From the NCBI RefSeq assembly GCF_900142395.1, contig NZ_FRAS01000004.1, positions 62,001 to 126,000 of the forward strand: DNA of 64,000 nucleotides, written 5' to 3'. Each line of letters begins with the position of its first letter. Positions within the stretch are counted from its first letter, which is position 1. This document shows, piece by piece, positions 1 through 8,879 of the stretch. The position numbers and the translations under genes were made by a program. Source of the DNA: Hymenobacter psychrotolerans DSM 18569. Lineage in GTDB: Bacteria > Bacteroidota > Bacteroidia > Cytophagales > Hymenobacteraceae. Below the pieces are notes generated by a model. It worked only from the letters and a program-made list of their open reading frames with translations, was not told the origin of the DNA and made no database searches.

Positions 1-2810
1 ACTACGGCTTGGTAGCCGAAGGCGTCCTGACGGAAGAAGCGCCGCATTGGCACAGTGAGCAAGGGTCTGAGGAAGTGGTGTACATCTCGTACGAGCGCCT
101 AGCCGACCACCTGTTGACCGACATTCTGCTTGACCAGCATCTGGACGTAGCCAACCCGGCTTCCTCGTTTGAAGCTGGCAAACCCTTAACTGCGCTTTAC
201 GATCTGCACAGTCGCTTTCGAGAGGGCACGGTGGAAGCACTGTTCATTCAGATACCCGAACGCACTGGCCGGGAACTCTCCGAACTGGCTCCTGATGTGG
301 TAACTCACTGGCACAGTAACGCTTTTCGCCAAAGCATCATTTGGCGAAAAGCAGATGCTTTCTCAGATGCCACCCGGCAGGCCCTTCGGGAGTTTGATGA
401 AACAGATGGCGAGACGCAACAGACCTTAGAGGCTATTCTTACCGTTGCCAGCCTGCCCGAACACCCATTCAATGCGGAGTTTCTGGATAAGCGCTTACGA
501 AAGGATACAATGCCGGAACGGGACGCATGGTGGAGCATCTACTTGCATCACATGTGGGATACGCAAGGCGCAGTAGACCGATTGGTCGATTGGGCTTCAG
601 GAGTGACAGTCACCACGAATCTTGACGTGCAGGCAGTTGACTTATGCGCTACTACGCTAGCTTGGCTGTTCACTACTTCTAACCGGTTCCTGCGCGACCG
701 AGCGACTAAGGCGCTTGTTAATTTGCTCACCGGCCGGCTGGAATCTGCGGGCAAGCTGATTGAACGATTTGCAGACGTAGATGACCTGTATGTAGCAGAG
801 CGCATCTATGCAGCGGCTTACGGGGCAGTGATGCGGAGCCACGACCGCACCGAAATTCAGCAACTTGCTACTCGCGTATATACATGCGTTTTTGCCGCTC
901 AATCACCACCCGTGCATATTCTGTTGCGCGACTACGCGCGTGGCATTATTGAGCGGGCTATTTATTTGGGTGCAGATTTAGCTATTAACGTGGAACACAT
1001 CCGCCCGCCCTATCATAGCATTTGGCCGACTATTCCTACTGCAGAAGAAGTAGACCAACTATTTCCTGATTCCTCCGCCAAATGGAAGAATGGTGACGGC
1101 TCTTGGGCTCATGACCGCATCAAAAGCTCGGTAATGGACGATGATTTTGGCAGATACGTCATTCACCCTAAACTTGATGACTGGTTGAGCATTCCACTGA
1201 GCGAACCGAATTGGGTGAAACCCAAAGACAAAAGGGAACTGCTTGATGAATTCGTGCAGCGCTTATCTAGAGCTGAAAAAAGGGCTTGGAAAATTTTTCA
1301 AAAGGCTAAAAGTGTTTTACGTGATGCTCAATATGTGCATTTAAAGAAATTGATTGCTCAGCAAAAGGGCACTGCTGAGCATTGGATCTTTAGTCAAAAG
1401 TTCAGAGACTCACCGAAGTTCAAGAAACTGTTAAAAAAAGCTGGTGCACTTACCAAGGAAGAGCAAACCGAAGTTGAATCGACTAGACAAACCCTCGAAA
1501 GCACGTTAACGCCAGAACATGTTCAGCAACTAGCAGATATTGAAGGCCAGCCTGAAGTTAGCCAAGAGGAGCGACGGGAACCACTGTTTGATGAAAGCAT
1601 AGCCAAACGATACATCGTTGGCCGGGTTTTAGAATTGGGGTGGTCGGCAGAGCTTTTTGGTCATTTCGATGAGGACACTGTAGGTTATCGTGGTCGACAC
1701 GCAGCTAAGACCGAGCGAATAGGAAAGAAGTACCAATGGATTGCTTTGCATGAGATAATGGCTTATGTAGCCGATCATTATCATTTTTATGAACGCTTCT
1801 GCTCGGATGAAGATAGGATAACCGTATACGAAGGTCCCTGGCAACCAGGAGCGCGTAACTTAGACCCTTCCAATATCCTTCGGGCCACTGCCAGCACTAG
1901 TTCTTGGTCGTCACATACCCCAGCTTGGTGGGCACCACAACTACAGTTAACTTGGGGTGAACCCGGTAAGTCCAAAGACTGGCTAACTCAATGGCATGAC
2001 TTGCCGACTGTCGAAAGTCTGCTACTTGTAAAACGCCCAGAAGACGGAGTTAATTGGCTTAATCTAGATGGTCATTTCAACTGGTCGGAACCGGTATCTG
2101 CAGACTTGGAATCAACGGATGTTGAACGGAGACAGATTTGGTACATCGCTAGAAGCTACCTAATCCGGGAAGCAGATGTTTCAGCTTTCATGCAGTGGGC
2201 GGAAACTGATAAGTTACAGGGTAGAGATATGCCGGAGCCAGCGCACCTTTATGAATTGTTTCTAGGAGAACATGGTTGGTCGCCAGCATCAAAATATTAT
2301 CAGCGAGACTATGAAAACGGCGAGCTATGGCGCAGGCCGAGGAACGACTGTCCGGTTGAAGTGCAGGTTTTTTCATTCGACTATCTGAATGAGCAGGGTA
2401 CCTTCGACTGCTCACTTGATGAAACCATCTCGCTGAATATGCCACGCGCAGAGTTGATAGCACCGCTTAACTTACATTGGATGGGTATTGGAGCTGACTT
2501 TGCGAACGAAGGCCAGTTAGTTGCCTTTGACCCCACCGTTCACCAAGATGGGCCAGGGGCGCTTCTGTTACGTGAAGACTTTATGCGTAACTTTCTTGCT
2601 CGCGAGAAATTAAGTCTATGTTGGATAGTCATCGGTGAAAAGCAGATAATTGGTCCTCATAGCGGAAGCTGGCATGGCCGCATGAATCTTTCTGGGGCTT
2701 ATACTTTGTCACAACAGGGCCCTGTTGGTTTCTTAAATTGCTTCTCAGAAAGAAATAGCCAAGAGGGGCAGAAGGAAGATATGCTAATACAAACCATGAG
2801 GACTCAGTAA
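1..2810 (+). CDS. C-terminal part of a large STAND/NACHT-like protein (5' end outside window)
   Basis: The reading frame is open to the left edge and the first in-frame candidate start is only a TTG, so this is probably the 3' part of a longer gene; about 935 codons are visible. Near the left end is a segment (SYERLADHLLTDILLDQH, about residues 28-44 counted from base 9) of the kind that follows the ATPase core in large STAND or NACHT-like proteins. After it come alpha-helical, repeat-like regions, a Lys-rich helix near residues 420-480, and a conserved-looking segment ERIGKKYQWIALHE near 568-581. No Walker A or B motif is visible; it would lie upstream. Base composition is lower in G+C than the genes to its right, which fits acquired DNA. 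Proteins of this architecture are often defence NTPases, but that role is inferred from general resemblance. The gene is real with high confidence; the family call is tentative. Confidence 0.6.
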   Translation, partial: YGLVAEGVLTEEAPHWHSEQGSEEVVYISYERLADHLLTDILLDQHLDVANPASSFEAGKPLTALYDLHSRFREGTVEALFIQIPERTGRELSELAPDVVTHWHSNAFRQSIIWRKADAFSDATRQALREFDETDGETQQTLEAILTVASLPEHPFNAEFLDKRLRKDTMPERDAWWSIYLHHMWDTQGAVDRLVDWASGVTVTTNLDVQAVDLCATTLAWLFTTSNRFLRDRATKALVNLLTGRLESAGKLIERFADVDDLYVAERIYAAAYGAVMRSHDRTEIQQLATRVYTCVFAAQSPPVHILLRDYARGIIERAIYLGADLAINVEHIRPPYHSIWPTIPTAEEVDQLFPDSSAKWKNGDGSWAHDRIKSSVMDDDFGRYVIHPKLDDWLSIPLSEPNWVKPKDKRELLDEFVQRLSRAEKRAWKIFQKAKSVLRDAQYVHLKKLIAQQKGTAEHWIFSQKFRDSPKFKKLLKKAGALTKEEQTEVESTRQTLESTLTPEHVQQLADIEGQPEVSQEERREPLFDESIAKRYIVGRVLELGWSAELFGHFDEDTVGYRGRHAAKTERIGKKYQWIALHEIMAYVADHYHFYERFCSDEDRITVYEGPWQPGARNLDPSNILRATASTSSWSSHTPAWWAPQLQLTWGEPGKSKDWLTQWHDLPTVESLLLVKRPEDGVNWLNLDGHFNWSEPVSADLESTDVERRQIWYIARSYLIREADVSAFMQWAETDKLQGRDMPEPAHLYELFLGEHGWSPASKYYQRDYENGELWRRPRNDCPVEVQVFSFDYLNEQGTFDCSLDETISLNMPRAELIAPLNLHWMGIGADFANEGQLVAFDPTVHQDGPGALLLREDFMRNFLAREKLSLCWIVIGEKQIIGPHSGSWHGRMNLSGAYTLSQQGPVGFLNCFSERNSQEGQKEDMLIQTMRTQ

Positions 2811-2927
2811 TAAAGTGAAAACGCTCACTTTATAGAATGCTGCCGCCGGGAGGTCGTGAATGCCGATGAAATTGCGCGGGGGCTCTCGCCGTTTCAGCCC
2901 GAAACAGAATGATGCTGGCCTGAACGG

Positions 2928-3023
2928 TGTAGAGACGCGTATTCGCGTCTCGTCGTTGAACGACCAGCACCGTGCCCGTTAAACAACATCAGCAACGACG
3001 AGACGCGAACACGCGTCTCTACA
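2928..3023. repeat. 96-bp element with 30-bp inverted repeats
   Basis: Left arm 2928-2957 and right arm 2994-3023 are reverse complements at 29 of 30 positions, starting with TGTAGAGACGCGT. The arms enclose a 36-bp loop. Each arm is itself partly palindromic around the GAGACGCG/CGCGTCTC core. It sits between the STAND-like gene and poxB and could be a dispersed MITE-like element, a strong terminator, or both. Confidence 0.85.
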
Positions 3024-3126
3024 ACCATATAAGCCGGCCCGCCGCTACCACTTGGTGCGGCGGGCCGCTGCGTTTGCGGGAGGGCGGCTTCCGGTTAGGA
3101 AGAGGGCGGATATGAATACATCGGAA

Positions 3127-3268
3127 CTCTTCCCGACCGGAAGTGCCCGGATGTAATTGTTTTCAAGCACTTCCGCTCCGGAAGTGCCTGGATACAATTG
3201 TTTCAGAGCACTTCCGCTTCGGAAGTGTCCGGATGTATTTGTTTTTGCTCACTTCCTGCCGGTAACTG
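3127..3268. repeat. 41-bp tandem array with palindromic cores (4 units)
   Basis: The core CACTTCCG-N3-CGGAAGTG is complete at 3168-3186 and 3209-3227. Degenerate versions are centred 41 bp to either side. Dyad centres fall at about 3136, 3177, 3218 and 3259, an exact 41-bp period. The segments between cores (for example ATGTAATTGTTTTCA and variants) also repeat. The period is not a multiple of three, which argues against coding. Confidence 0.85.
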
Positions 3269-3602
3269 TAGCCCCTGGCTTCTTTCCTCATGGATACCGC
3301 CTACCTCACAGCGTCCGCAAGCAGTTCGAATACTACAGGCTGCTCGAATACCTGGGCCCTCCGAAGCCGTAACGCCCCCGGCTCCCTGAAACGCAAAAAG
3401 CCCCGGCCACCCGCCGGGACTTCCTTGCGCCAGTAGCTGCTACCCACCCATGTTTGCGTAGCAGTTGACTGGCGCAAAGGTCTGGCCGGCACATGACCTG
3501 CGTGTTGCCGACAGATTATGCTGGTGTGAGGCCATAAGGTGCCGGGCGCGTCGTCCGTGGCAGTGGGCAGCGCGTATAGCCTTCGGACTTAACCTGAAGA
3601 CG

Positions 3603-5330
3603 ATGGCGAAGAAGACCGTTTCTGAAATTATAGTAGACACTATTGTGGCGGCCGGCGTCACGCGCGTGTACGGCGTGGTAGGCGACTCGCTCAACGGCAT
3701 CACCGAAGAAATCCGGAAGCGGGATGGCATCGAGTGGATACACGTCCGCAACGAGGAAGCCGGCGCTTTTGCGGCCGGTGCCGAAGCCCACCTCACGGGC
3801 GCGCTGGCCGTGTGCGCCGGCAGCTGCGGCCCCGGCAATACGCACCTGCTCAACGGCCTCTACGACTGCCACCGCAGCCGCGTGCCGGTGCTGGCCATTG
3901 CGGCCCAAATTCCGAGCATCGAAATCGGGACGCAATACTTCCAGGAAACCCACCCCGAAACCACGTTCAAAGAGTGCAGCGCCTACTGTGAGCTGATCAG
4001 CCTGCCCGACCAGGCCGTGCGCACCACCGAAATAGCCATCCAGACGGCCCTGACGCAACGCGGCGTGGCCGTGCTGGTGGTGCCCGGCGACATCAGCCAC
4101 GAAAAAGCCGAAGCTCCGGCCCCGCGGCTGCCCGTGCTGCGCAGCCGCCCCACGCTGGTGCCCGCCCTCGAAGACCTACGCGCCGCCGCCGACCTGCTCA
4201 ACACCTGTTCCCGCGTCACCATCATGGCCGGAGCAGGCTGCGCGGGGGCGCACGCCGAGCTGCTGCAGGTGGCCGAAATGCTGGGCGCTCCGGTAGTGCA
4301 TGCCCTGCGCGGCAAGGAATACGTGGAGCCCAACAACCCCTATGATGTGGGCATGAGCGGCCTGCTGGGCTTCACTTCCGGCTACCATGCCCTCATGGAC
4401 GCCGACGCCATGCTCATGCTGGGCACCGACTTTCCCTACACGCAGTTTCTGCCGCAGGAAACCCGCAACGTGCAGATTGATGTGCGCGGCGAGCATATCG
4501 GGCGCCGGGCCCGCATCGAAGTGGGGCTGGTCGGTGACGTGGCGGCCACCCTGCAGGCGCTGCTGCCGCTGCTCAACCACAAGCAGGACCGGGCGCATCT
4601 GGAGAAGGCCCAGGAAAACTACCGCGCCGCCCGCCAGGACCTGGACGAGCTGGCCACCGGCGAGGCCGGCGACACCAGCATGCACCCGCAGTACGTGGCC
4701 CGGCTGCTGAACGAGCAGGCCGCCGAAGACGCCATTTTTACCTGCGACGTGGGCACGCCCACCATCTGGGCGGCGCGCTACCTGCGCTTCAACGGCCAGC
4801 GCCGGCTCATCGGCTCGTTCAACCACGGCAGCATGGCCAATGCCATGCCCCAGGCGCTGGGCGCGCAGCTCACATATCCGGGCCGGCAGGTAATTGCGCT
4901 GGCCGGCGACGGGGGCTTTGCCATGCTCCTGGGCGAGCTGCTGACGCTGAAACAGTTGAAAACGCCCGTCAAAATCGTTATTTTCAACAACAACAGCCTG
5001 GGGTTTGTGGAGCTGGAAATGAAGGCGGCCGGCATTCTGGAGTACGGCACCGAGCTGGAGAATCCCAACTTCGCGGCCCTGGCCGAAGCGGCCGGCGTGC
5101 GCGGCATCCGAGTAGCAGACCCCGCCGAGCTGCCCCAGGCCATTGCCGACATGCTGGCCCACCCCGGCCCCGTGATTCTGGATGCCGTGGTGAAGCGCGC
5201 CGAGCTTTCCATGCCGCCCACGATTGAGGCCGCTCAGGTGAAAGGCTTCAGCCTCTATGCCCTGAAGGCCATCATGAGCGGGCGCGGCGACGAAATTCTG
5301 GAGCTGGCCAAAACGAACCTGCTGCGGTAG
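3603..5330 (+). CDS. poxB: Pyruvate dehydrogenase (quinone) / pyruvate oxidase, PoxB-type
   Basis: This is a thiamine-diphosphate enzyme of 575 residues, close to the 572 of E. coli PoxB, which oxidises pyruvate to acetate and CO2 at the membrane and passes electrons to quinone. The N-terminal TPP-binding domain has the catalytic Glu region (NEEAGAFAAGAEAHLTG, about 50-66) and the GSCGPGNTH loop (73-81). The central FAD-binding domain follows. The C-terminal TPP motif GDGGFAML begins near residue 434, with the partner Asn run near 462. The ATG at 3603 was chosen because homology begins there (MAKKTVSEIIVDTI); the open frame extends upstream only into repeat-rich DNA. An acetolactate-synthase-like or related TPP oxidase is possible, but length and sequence favour PoxB. 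Confidence 0.9.
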   Translation: MAKKTVSEIIVDTIVAAGVTRVYGVVGDSLNGITEEIRKRDGIEWIHVRNEEAGAFAAGAEAHLTGALAVCAGSCGPGNTHLLNGLYDCHRSRVPVLAIAAQIPSIEIGTQYFQETHPETTFKECSAYCELISLPDQAVRTTEIAIQTALTQRGVAVLVVPGDISHEKAEAPAPRLPVLRSRPTLVPALEDLRAAADLLNTCSRVTIMAGAGCAGAHAELLQVAEMLGAPVVHALRGKEYVEPNNPYDVGMSGLLGFTSGYHALMDADAMLMLGTDFPYTQFLPQETRNVQIDVRGEHIGRRARIEVGLVGDVAATLQALLPLLNHKQDRAHLEKAQENYRAARQDLDELATGEAGDTSMHPQYVARLLNEQAAEDAIFTCDVGTPTIWAARYLRFNGQRRLIGSFNHGSMANAMPQALGAQLTYPGRQVIALAGDGGFAMLLGELLTLKQLKTPVKIVIFNNNSLGFVELEMKAAGILEYGTELENPNFAALAEAAGVRGIRVADPAELPQAIADMLAHPGPVILDAVVKRAELSMPPTIEAAQVKGFSLYALKAIMSGRGDEILELAKTNLLR

Positions 5331-5364
5331 GCCCGCGCCACTGCTGGCCGTATTGCGGGCCTGG

Positions 5365-5399
5365 TTGAACAATCTGGCCTGCTAAACGTGTTAGTTTTG
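5365..5399 (+). promoter_or_regulatory. Candidate promoter for the SirB1-like gene
   Basis: TAGTTTTG at 5392-5399 fits the Bacteroidota -7 element TAnnTTTG. A TTG lies at 5365-5367, but the gap of 24 bases is longer than usual. If real, transcription would begin near 5406, downstream of the GTG at 5388, and would favour the TTG start at 5475. Confidence 0.3.
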
Positions 5400-5474
5400 G
5401 GCAACCGGGGCCGGGAAACCGTGTCGGTTGCTTTTATTTGCCGAACCCGACCTCCATACGAAGCACCTCTTCTC

Positions 5475-6350
5475 TTGACCAACAAAGAAATTAAAGCCCT
5501 CATCTCCCTGCTCGACGACCCGGAAGTCGCGCCGCAGATTCAGGAGAGAATCCAGACGCTGGGCGAGAGTATCATTCCGTTTCTGGAAGAATCGTGGGAA
5601 GAAACCCTGGACCCGCAGCAGCAGCAGCGCCTCGAAGACCTGATCCATCATCTGCAGTTTGAGGGCCTGCAGCAGCGCCTGCGCGTGTGGCGCGACTCGG
5701 GCGGCGAAAACCTGCTGGAAGGCATGTGGCTGCTGAACTCGTTTCAGTATCCCGATGCCGATTTTCAGAGCCTCAACCGCGCCATCGAGCAGCTGCGGTT
5801 TGAAGTCTGGACGCTGCTGCGCCCCGATATGCTGCCCACCGAGCAGGTGCAGGTGCTCAACCACGTACTGTTCCGGACGCACAAGTTTGCGGCCAACACC
5901 CAGAATTTCCACTCGCCGGCCAACTCCATGCTGCACCGCGTGCTGGAAACCCGGCGCGGCAACCCGCTCACGCTGTGCGTGATTTATCTGCTGGTGGCCC
6001 AGCGCCTCAAGCTGCCCGTGTTCGGCGTGAACCTGCCCAACCTGTTTGTGCTGACCTACCGCCCCGAAACGCCACTAATTGAGTCTTTCTATATCAACTG
6101 CTACAACCGCGGCCTCATCCTGACCCGCACCGACATCGAGCACTACATCGCGCAGCTCAACCTGACCTCCAACGACATTTTCTACGAGCCCTGCTCGCAC
6201 CTCGACATCCTGCGGCGCGCCCTGCGCAATCTGCAACTGAGCTTCGAGAAGCTGCAGGAACCCGCCAAAGCGGCCGAAGTGGCCCAGCTGCTGGCCATCC
6301 TCACGGATGAGAACCAGCCCACCACCGACGCGCCGGAAGGCGAAGAATAG
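5475..6350 (+). CDS. SirB1-like transglutaminase-fold protein
   Basis: About 291 residues. The N-terminal part is helical and resembles HEAT-like repeats (PEVAPQIQERIQTLGESI). It is followed by a SirB1/transglutaminase-like domain with the typical stretch LETRRGNPLTLCVIYLLVAQ and a following LKLPVFGVNLPNLFVL. In related proteins this fold appears as a non-peptidase domain of unknown role; the Cys in LTLCVIY occupies the usual nucleophile region. The TTG at 5475 (encoding LTNKEIK) is preferred because a candidate -7 box overlaps the alternative GTG at 5388 and the intervening residues do not look like protein. The C-terminus is acidic. It is followed at once by a strong terminator and is probably monocistronic. 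Confidence 0.75.
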   Translation: MTNKEIKALISLLDDPEVAPQIQERIQTLGESIIPFLEESWEETLDPQQQQRLEDLIHHLQFEGLQQRLRVWRDSGGENLLEGMWLLNSFQYPDADFQSLNRAIEQLRFEVWTLLRPDMLPTEQVQVLNHVLFRTHKFAANTQNFHSPANSMLHRVLETRRGNPLTLCVIYLLVAQRLKLPVFGVNLPNLFVLTYRPETPLIESFYINCYNRGLILTRTDIEHYIAQLNLTSNDIFYEPCSHLDILRRALRNLQLSFEKLQEPAKAAEVAQLLAILTDENQPTTDAPEGEE

Positions 6351-6362
6351 ATGGAGTTACTC

Positions 6363-6412
6363 AAAAAGCAAAAGGCCTGGCTACCGTGCGGTAGTCAGGC
6401 CTTTTGCTTTTT
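6363..6412. terminator. Bidirectional intrinsic terminator
   Basis: Perfect 17-bp arms (6363-6379 and 6396-6412) built on AAAAAGCAAAAGGCCTG, with a further small hairpin in the loop. T-rich tracts lie on both exits. It separates the convergent SirB1-like and redoxin genes. Confidence 0.9.
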
Positions 6413-6432
6413 GGTGCTGAATTGGAGGGCGG

Positions 6433-7041
6433 CTAGTTGCGCTTGATGAGGCAGCCGGCGCCGCGCTTGTCGGCCACACCGGCAGGGCGGCCGGCCAGCA
6501 CGTTGTCGAGGGCCTGCTGCAGATACCGCTCCTTCACGTCGCCTTCCACCAGCGGGTTGTCGTCGATGGCACCTTTGTAGCGCACCGCAAAGCCGTCGGC
6601 GGCGGGCTGCAGCAGCACCACTTCGGGCGTTTTGGTGGCGCCCAGCAGGCCACTCACTTTCTGGCCTTCGTCGGTGAGCAGCTGCAGGTCGGCGGTGGCC
6701 TTTATTTTGAGTTTCTCGGCCTCGCCTAAGTCGGTGCTGGCTTCGAGGTTGATGGGCGCATTGATGAACAGAAACTGCACGCCCCGGCTGCTATACTGCC
6801 CGCTCAGTGCCGACAGGCGGTTCTGGTAGAGCTTGGAGTAGGCGCAACTGGAGTTCAGAAACACCACCACTACCGCCTTGCTGCCGGCGTAGCTTTTGAG
6901 GGCTACTTCGGTGTTGGCGCCGTTTTTCAGGCTGAAGTCGCTCACGGAGCGGCTACCCTGGGCGCGGGCCACGCCTACCGCGGCTACAGTGCAAAACAGC
7001 AGCGCCGCAGCGGCAATGACAGAGATTCGGCGAAAAGACAT
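6433..7041 (-). CDS. Exported redoxin / thioredoxin-fold protein
   Basis: 202 residues with a clear signal peptide (hydrophobic run AAAALLFCTVAAVGVA, cleavage near ARA-QG). The mature part has the AhpC/TSA-redoxin layout: VVVVFLNSSCAYSKLYQNRL carries one active-site Cys where thioredoxins have CxxC, and a cis-Pro-like segment TKTPEVVLL follows later. A second Cys sits near the C-terminus (GCLIKR). This pattern matches periplasmic redoxin-family proteins that use a distant resolving Cys or none. It probably acts on thiols or peroxides in the periplasm; the substrate is unknown. Convergent with the SirB1-like gene. Confidence 0.75.
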   Translation of the reverse strand: MSFRRISVIAAAALLFCTVAAVGVARAQGSRSVSDFSLKNGANTEVALKSYAGSKAVVVVFLNSSCAYSKLYQNRLSALSGQYSSRGVQFLFINAPINLEASTDLGEAEKLKIKATADLQLLTDEGQKVSGLLGATKTPEVVLLQPAADGFAVRYKGAIDDNPLVEGDVKERYLQQALDNVLAGRPAGVADKRGAGCLIKRN

Positions 7042-7066
7042 GAGCAGGAGAGTGGCTGAGTAAGAG

Positions 7067-7142
7067 AGTAGCTGAGTAGAGGAGTAAGGAAGTAGCAGAT
7101 TTCGACAAAAAACCTGCTCAATTACTCCCTTACTCAGCTACT
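7067..7142. repeat. Inverted repeat between phosphopantetheinyl transferase and redoxin genes
   Basis: AGTAGCTGAGTA at 7067-7078 has a perfect reverse complement at 7131-7142. The flanks extend the similarity imperfectly (GAGTAAG-type repeats). The right arm includes the stop codon of the transferase gene. It could act as a terminator or attenuator in the minus direction. Confidence 0.55.
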
Positions 7143-7782
7143 CTACGCAGTAAGTTAAGATGTAATCGGGAGCGGGGCGCTGGTAGTGGATCTGGTGTTG
7201 GCTGCGGGAGTTTTCGAGGAGCAGGTGCCCCGTCAATACACCTGCCTCCCGCAGCCCAAACGGGTCGAGCACGATTTGCTCCTTGAACACCAGGCCCCGG
7301 CGGCTATGCAGCTTATAGAGTGTTTCTTTGGCACTCCAGTATAAGCTATGCTTCACTGCTTCGCTGCCGGCGTCGGCCCGTTCGGCTTCCGATAGAAACC
7401 GCGGCGCCAACTTTTGCGCTTTGGGGCGCACCAGTTCAATATCTGTGCCAACGGCTGCGCCCCGCGCCACCACGGCCGCCACCCACTCGCCGGAGTGCGA
7501 CAACGACACGCCCAACCCCGGCAGCTGCTCGAAGTACGGGCGGCCGTTGGCATCGTTGCTGAGGGTGGCCGGCATATCGGTCAGCTCCTGTAACAGGCGG
7601 TGGGCCAGTACCCGGCCCGCCAGCCACTGCCGGGCGCGGGTTTCGTCGCGGCCATCGGGGAAGCGGGCGGTGTAGTGCAGCAGATCGGGCAGCAGGGGCC
7701 AGAGCATTTCGGCCGGCTCCGTGAGCTGCCACAGCCCCAGCAGTGCCTGGCTGGAAATAGGGGAGAGGGAATGAAGCGGCAA
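7138..7782 (-). CDS. 4'-phosphopantetheinyl transferase superfamily protein (Sfp-like)
   Basis: Transfers phosphopantetheine from CoA to carrier proteins. With the TTG start at 7782 the protein is 214 residues, normal for the Sfp group. It shows the three family motifs: GVSLSHS (91-97), GTDIELV (112-118, Mg2+-binding Asp and Glu) and WSAKETLYK (149-157, catalytic Glu and Lys). The frame stays open to 7911, but the extra 43 codons would run towards the divergent WD40 gene and show no homology. A TACCTTTA element about 25 bases upstream of 7782 on the minus strand supports the short form. Target carrier protein unknown. Confidence 0.85.
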   Translation of the reverse strand: MPLHSLSPISSQALLGLWQLTEPAEMLWPLLPDLLHYTARFPDGRDETRARQWLAGRVLAHRLLQELTDMPATLSNDANGRPYFEQLPGLGVSLSHSGEWVAAVVARGAAVGTDIELVRPKAQKLAPRFLSEAERADAGSEAVKHSLYWSAKETLYKLHSRRGLVFKEQIVLDPFGLREAGVLTGHLLLENSRSQHQIHYQRPAPDYILTYCVE

Positions 7783-7923
7783 AGCCAGAGTCGGTAGTGT
7801 GTATGGATAAAGGTAGCGCGCTGCCGGCGCTTGCGCCGAACTTGAGAGGGGTAAAGCAAACAGTTTTGGATAAACACGCGGCCTGAACAAGATTCTTCCC
7901 AAGCGGCGCACAGCAGCTACTGC

Positions 7924-7931
7924 TACCTTTG
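7924..7931 (+). promoter_or_regulatory. Candidate -7 element for the WD40 gene
   Basis: TACCTTTG matches TAnnTTTG and lies 21 bases upstream of the ATG at 7953. No TTG is found at the expected -33 distance, so support rests on the -7 box alone. Confidence 0.4.
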
Positions 7932-7952
7932 CCGCTCTAGATTTACTTTTCC

Positions 7953-8879
7953 ATGCCCTTCCTCCACCGCCCGCAGGTTCAGAAGCTCGCCGCCCTCACC
8001 GGCCACCTCGATTGTGTGTATGCCCTGGCCGGCACGCCCGGCGCCGATACGTTCTACTCGGCCGGCGCCGATGGCATGGTGGCTGTCTGGCACGCTGATG
8101 AGGCTGCGCAGGATGGCGCGCTGGTGGCGAAAGTGGAAAACTCGGTGTACGCGCTACGGCACCTGCCCGAGCGAAATCTGCTCGTCATCGGTCACAACTT
8201 TCAGGGAATTCAGGCCATTGATCTGGCCGAGAAAAAGCTGGTATTTGCCACCGCGCTACCGCCGGCCGCCATCTTCGACATGGTGTATTCTGAAGCTCGG
8301 CAGCGCCTATACGTGGCTCTTGGCGACGGAACGCTGGCCATACTCCGTGCTACTGATTTCAAGGTGGAAAGCCTGCTGAAGCTCTCTGACAAAAGCCTGC
8401 GTTGCCTGGCGCTGCACGAGGAGCGGGGCGAGCTGGCAGTAGGCGGCTCCGACTGGCGCCTGCGCCTTCTGGATGCCGATTCGTTGCAGCTGAAACAGGA
8501 GTGGGAAGGCGGTACTAACTCCATCTTCACGGCGGGCTATTCGCCTGATGGCCGCTACCTACTCACGGCCGGCCGCGACGCCCACCTGCGCTCCTGGGAT
8601 GTGGCCGCCGGCTACGCGGAACACCGCAGCATTGTGGCGCATCTGTTCACCATCAACCACCTCGTTTTCAGCCCCGATGGTGCCCTGCTGGCCACCTGCA
8701 GCATGGACAAAAGCATCAAGCTATGGGATGCCGAAACCCTGGCCCTGCTACGGGTGGTAGACAAGGCGCGGCACGCCGGGCACGGCACCTCCGTGAATAA
8801 GTTGTTTTGGCCGGGACGGCAGAATAGGCTAGTTTCGTGTAGCGACGACCGGAGCCTGGGCGTCTGGGAGCTGACCTGA
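7953..8879 (+). CDS. WD40-repeat beta-propeller protein
   Basis: 308 residues with no signal peptide, so probably cytoplasmic. Repeats end in typical blade strands: GHLDCVYALAG...GMVAVWHAD at the N-terminus, DGRYLLTAGRDAHLRSWDV near 195-215, DGALLATCSMDKSIKLWD near 240-258 and a last QNRLVSCSDDRSLGVWE. Six or seven blades are expected from the length. Such proteins are scaffolds; no enzyme motif is present. It lies upstream of the DivIVA-like gene on the same strand with about 135 bases between them, so co-transcription is possible but not shown. Confidence 0.8.
   Translation: MPFLHRPQVQKLAALTGHLDCVYALAGTPGADTFYSAGADGMVAVWHADEAAQDGALVAKVENSVYALRHLPERNLLVIGHNFQGIQAIDLAEKKLVFATALPPAAIFDMVYSEARQRLYVALGDGTLAILRATDFKVESLLKLSDKSLRCLALHEERGELAVGGSDWRLRLLDADSLQLKQEWEGGTNSIFTAGYSPDGRYLLTAGRDAHLRSWDVAAGYAEHRSIVAHLFTINHLVFSPDGALLATCSMDKSIKLWDAETLALLRVVDKARHAGHGTSVNKLFWPGRQNRLVSCSDDRSLGVWELT

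Larger units (their letters stand above)
2811..3602. other. Repeat-rich intergenic region upstream of poxB
   Basis: There is no convincing gene in this stretch of nearly 800 bases. It holds a long hairpin and a 41-bp tandem array, both listed separately. A small GC-rich hairpin at about 3402-3418 is followed on the minus strand by a short T run and could stop antisense transcription. The short open frames here run through the repeats and carry no recognisable protein signal. Confidence 0.7.

Noticed and set aside
3127..3268. CRISPR array
   Set aside because: Units repeat over nearly their whole length with no unique spacers, the count is low and no cas genes are present. The same applies to 62337-62523.
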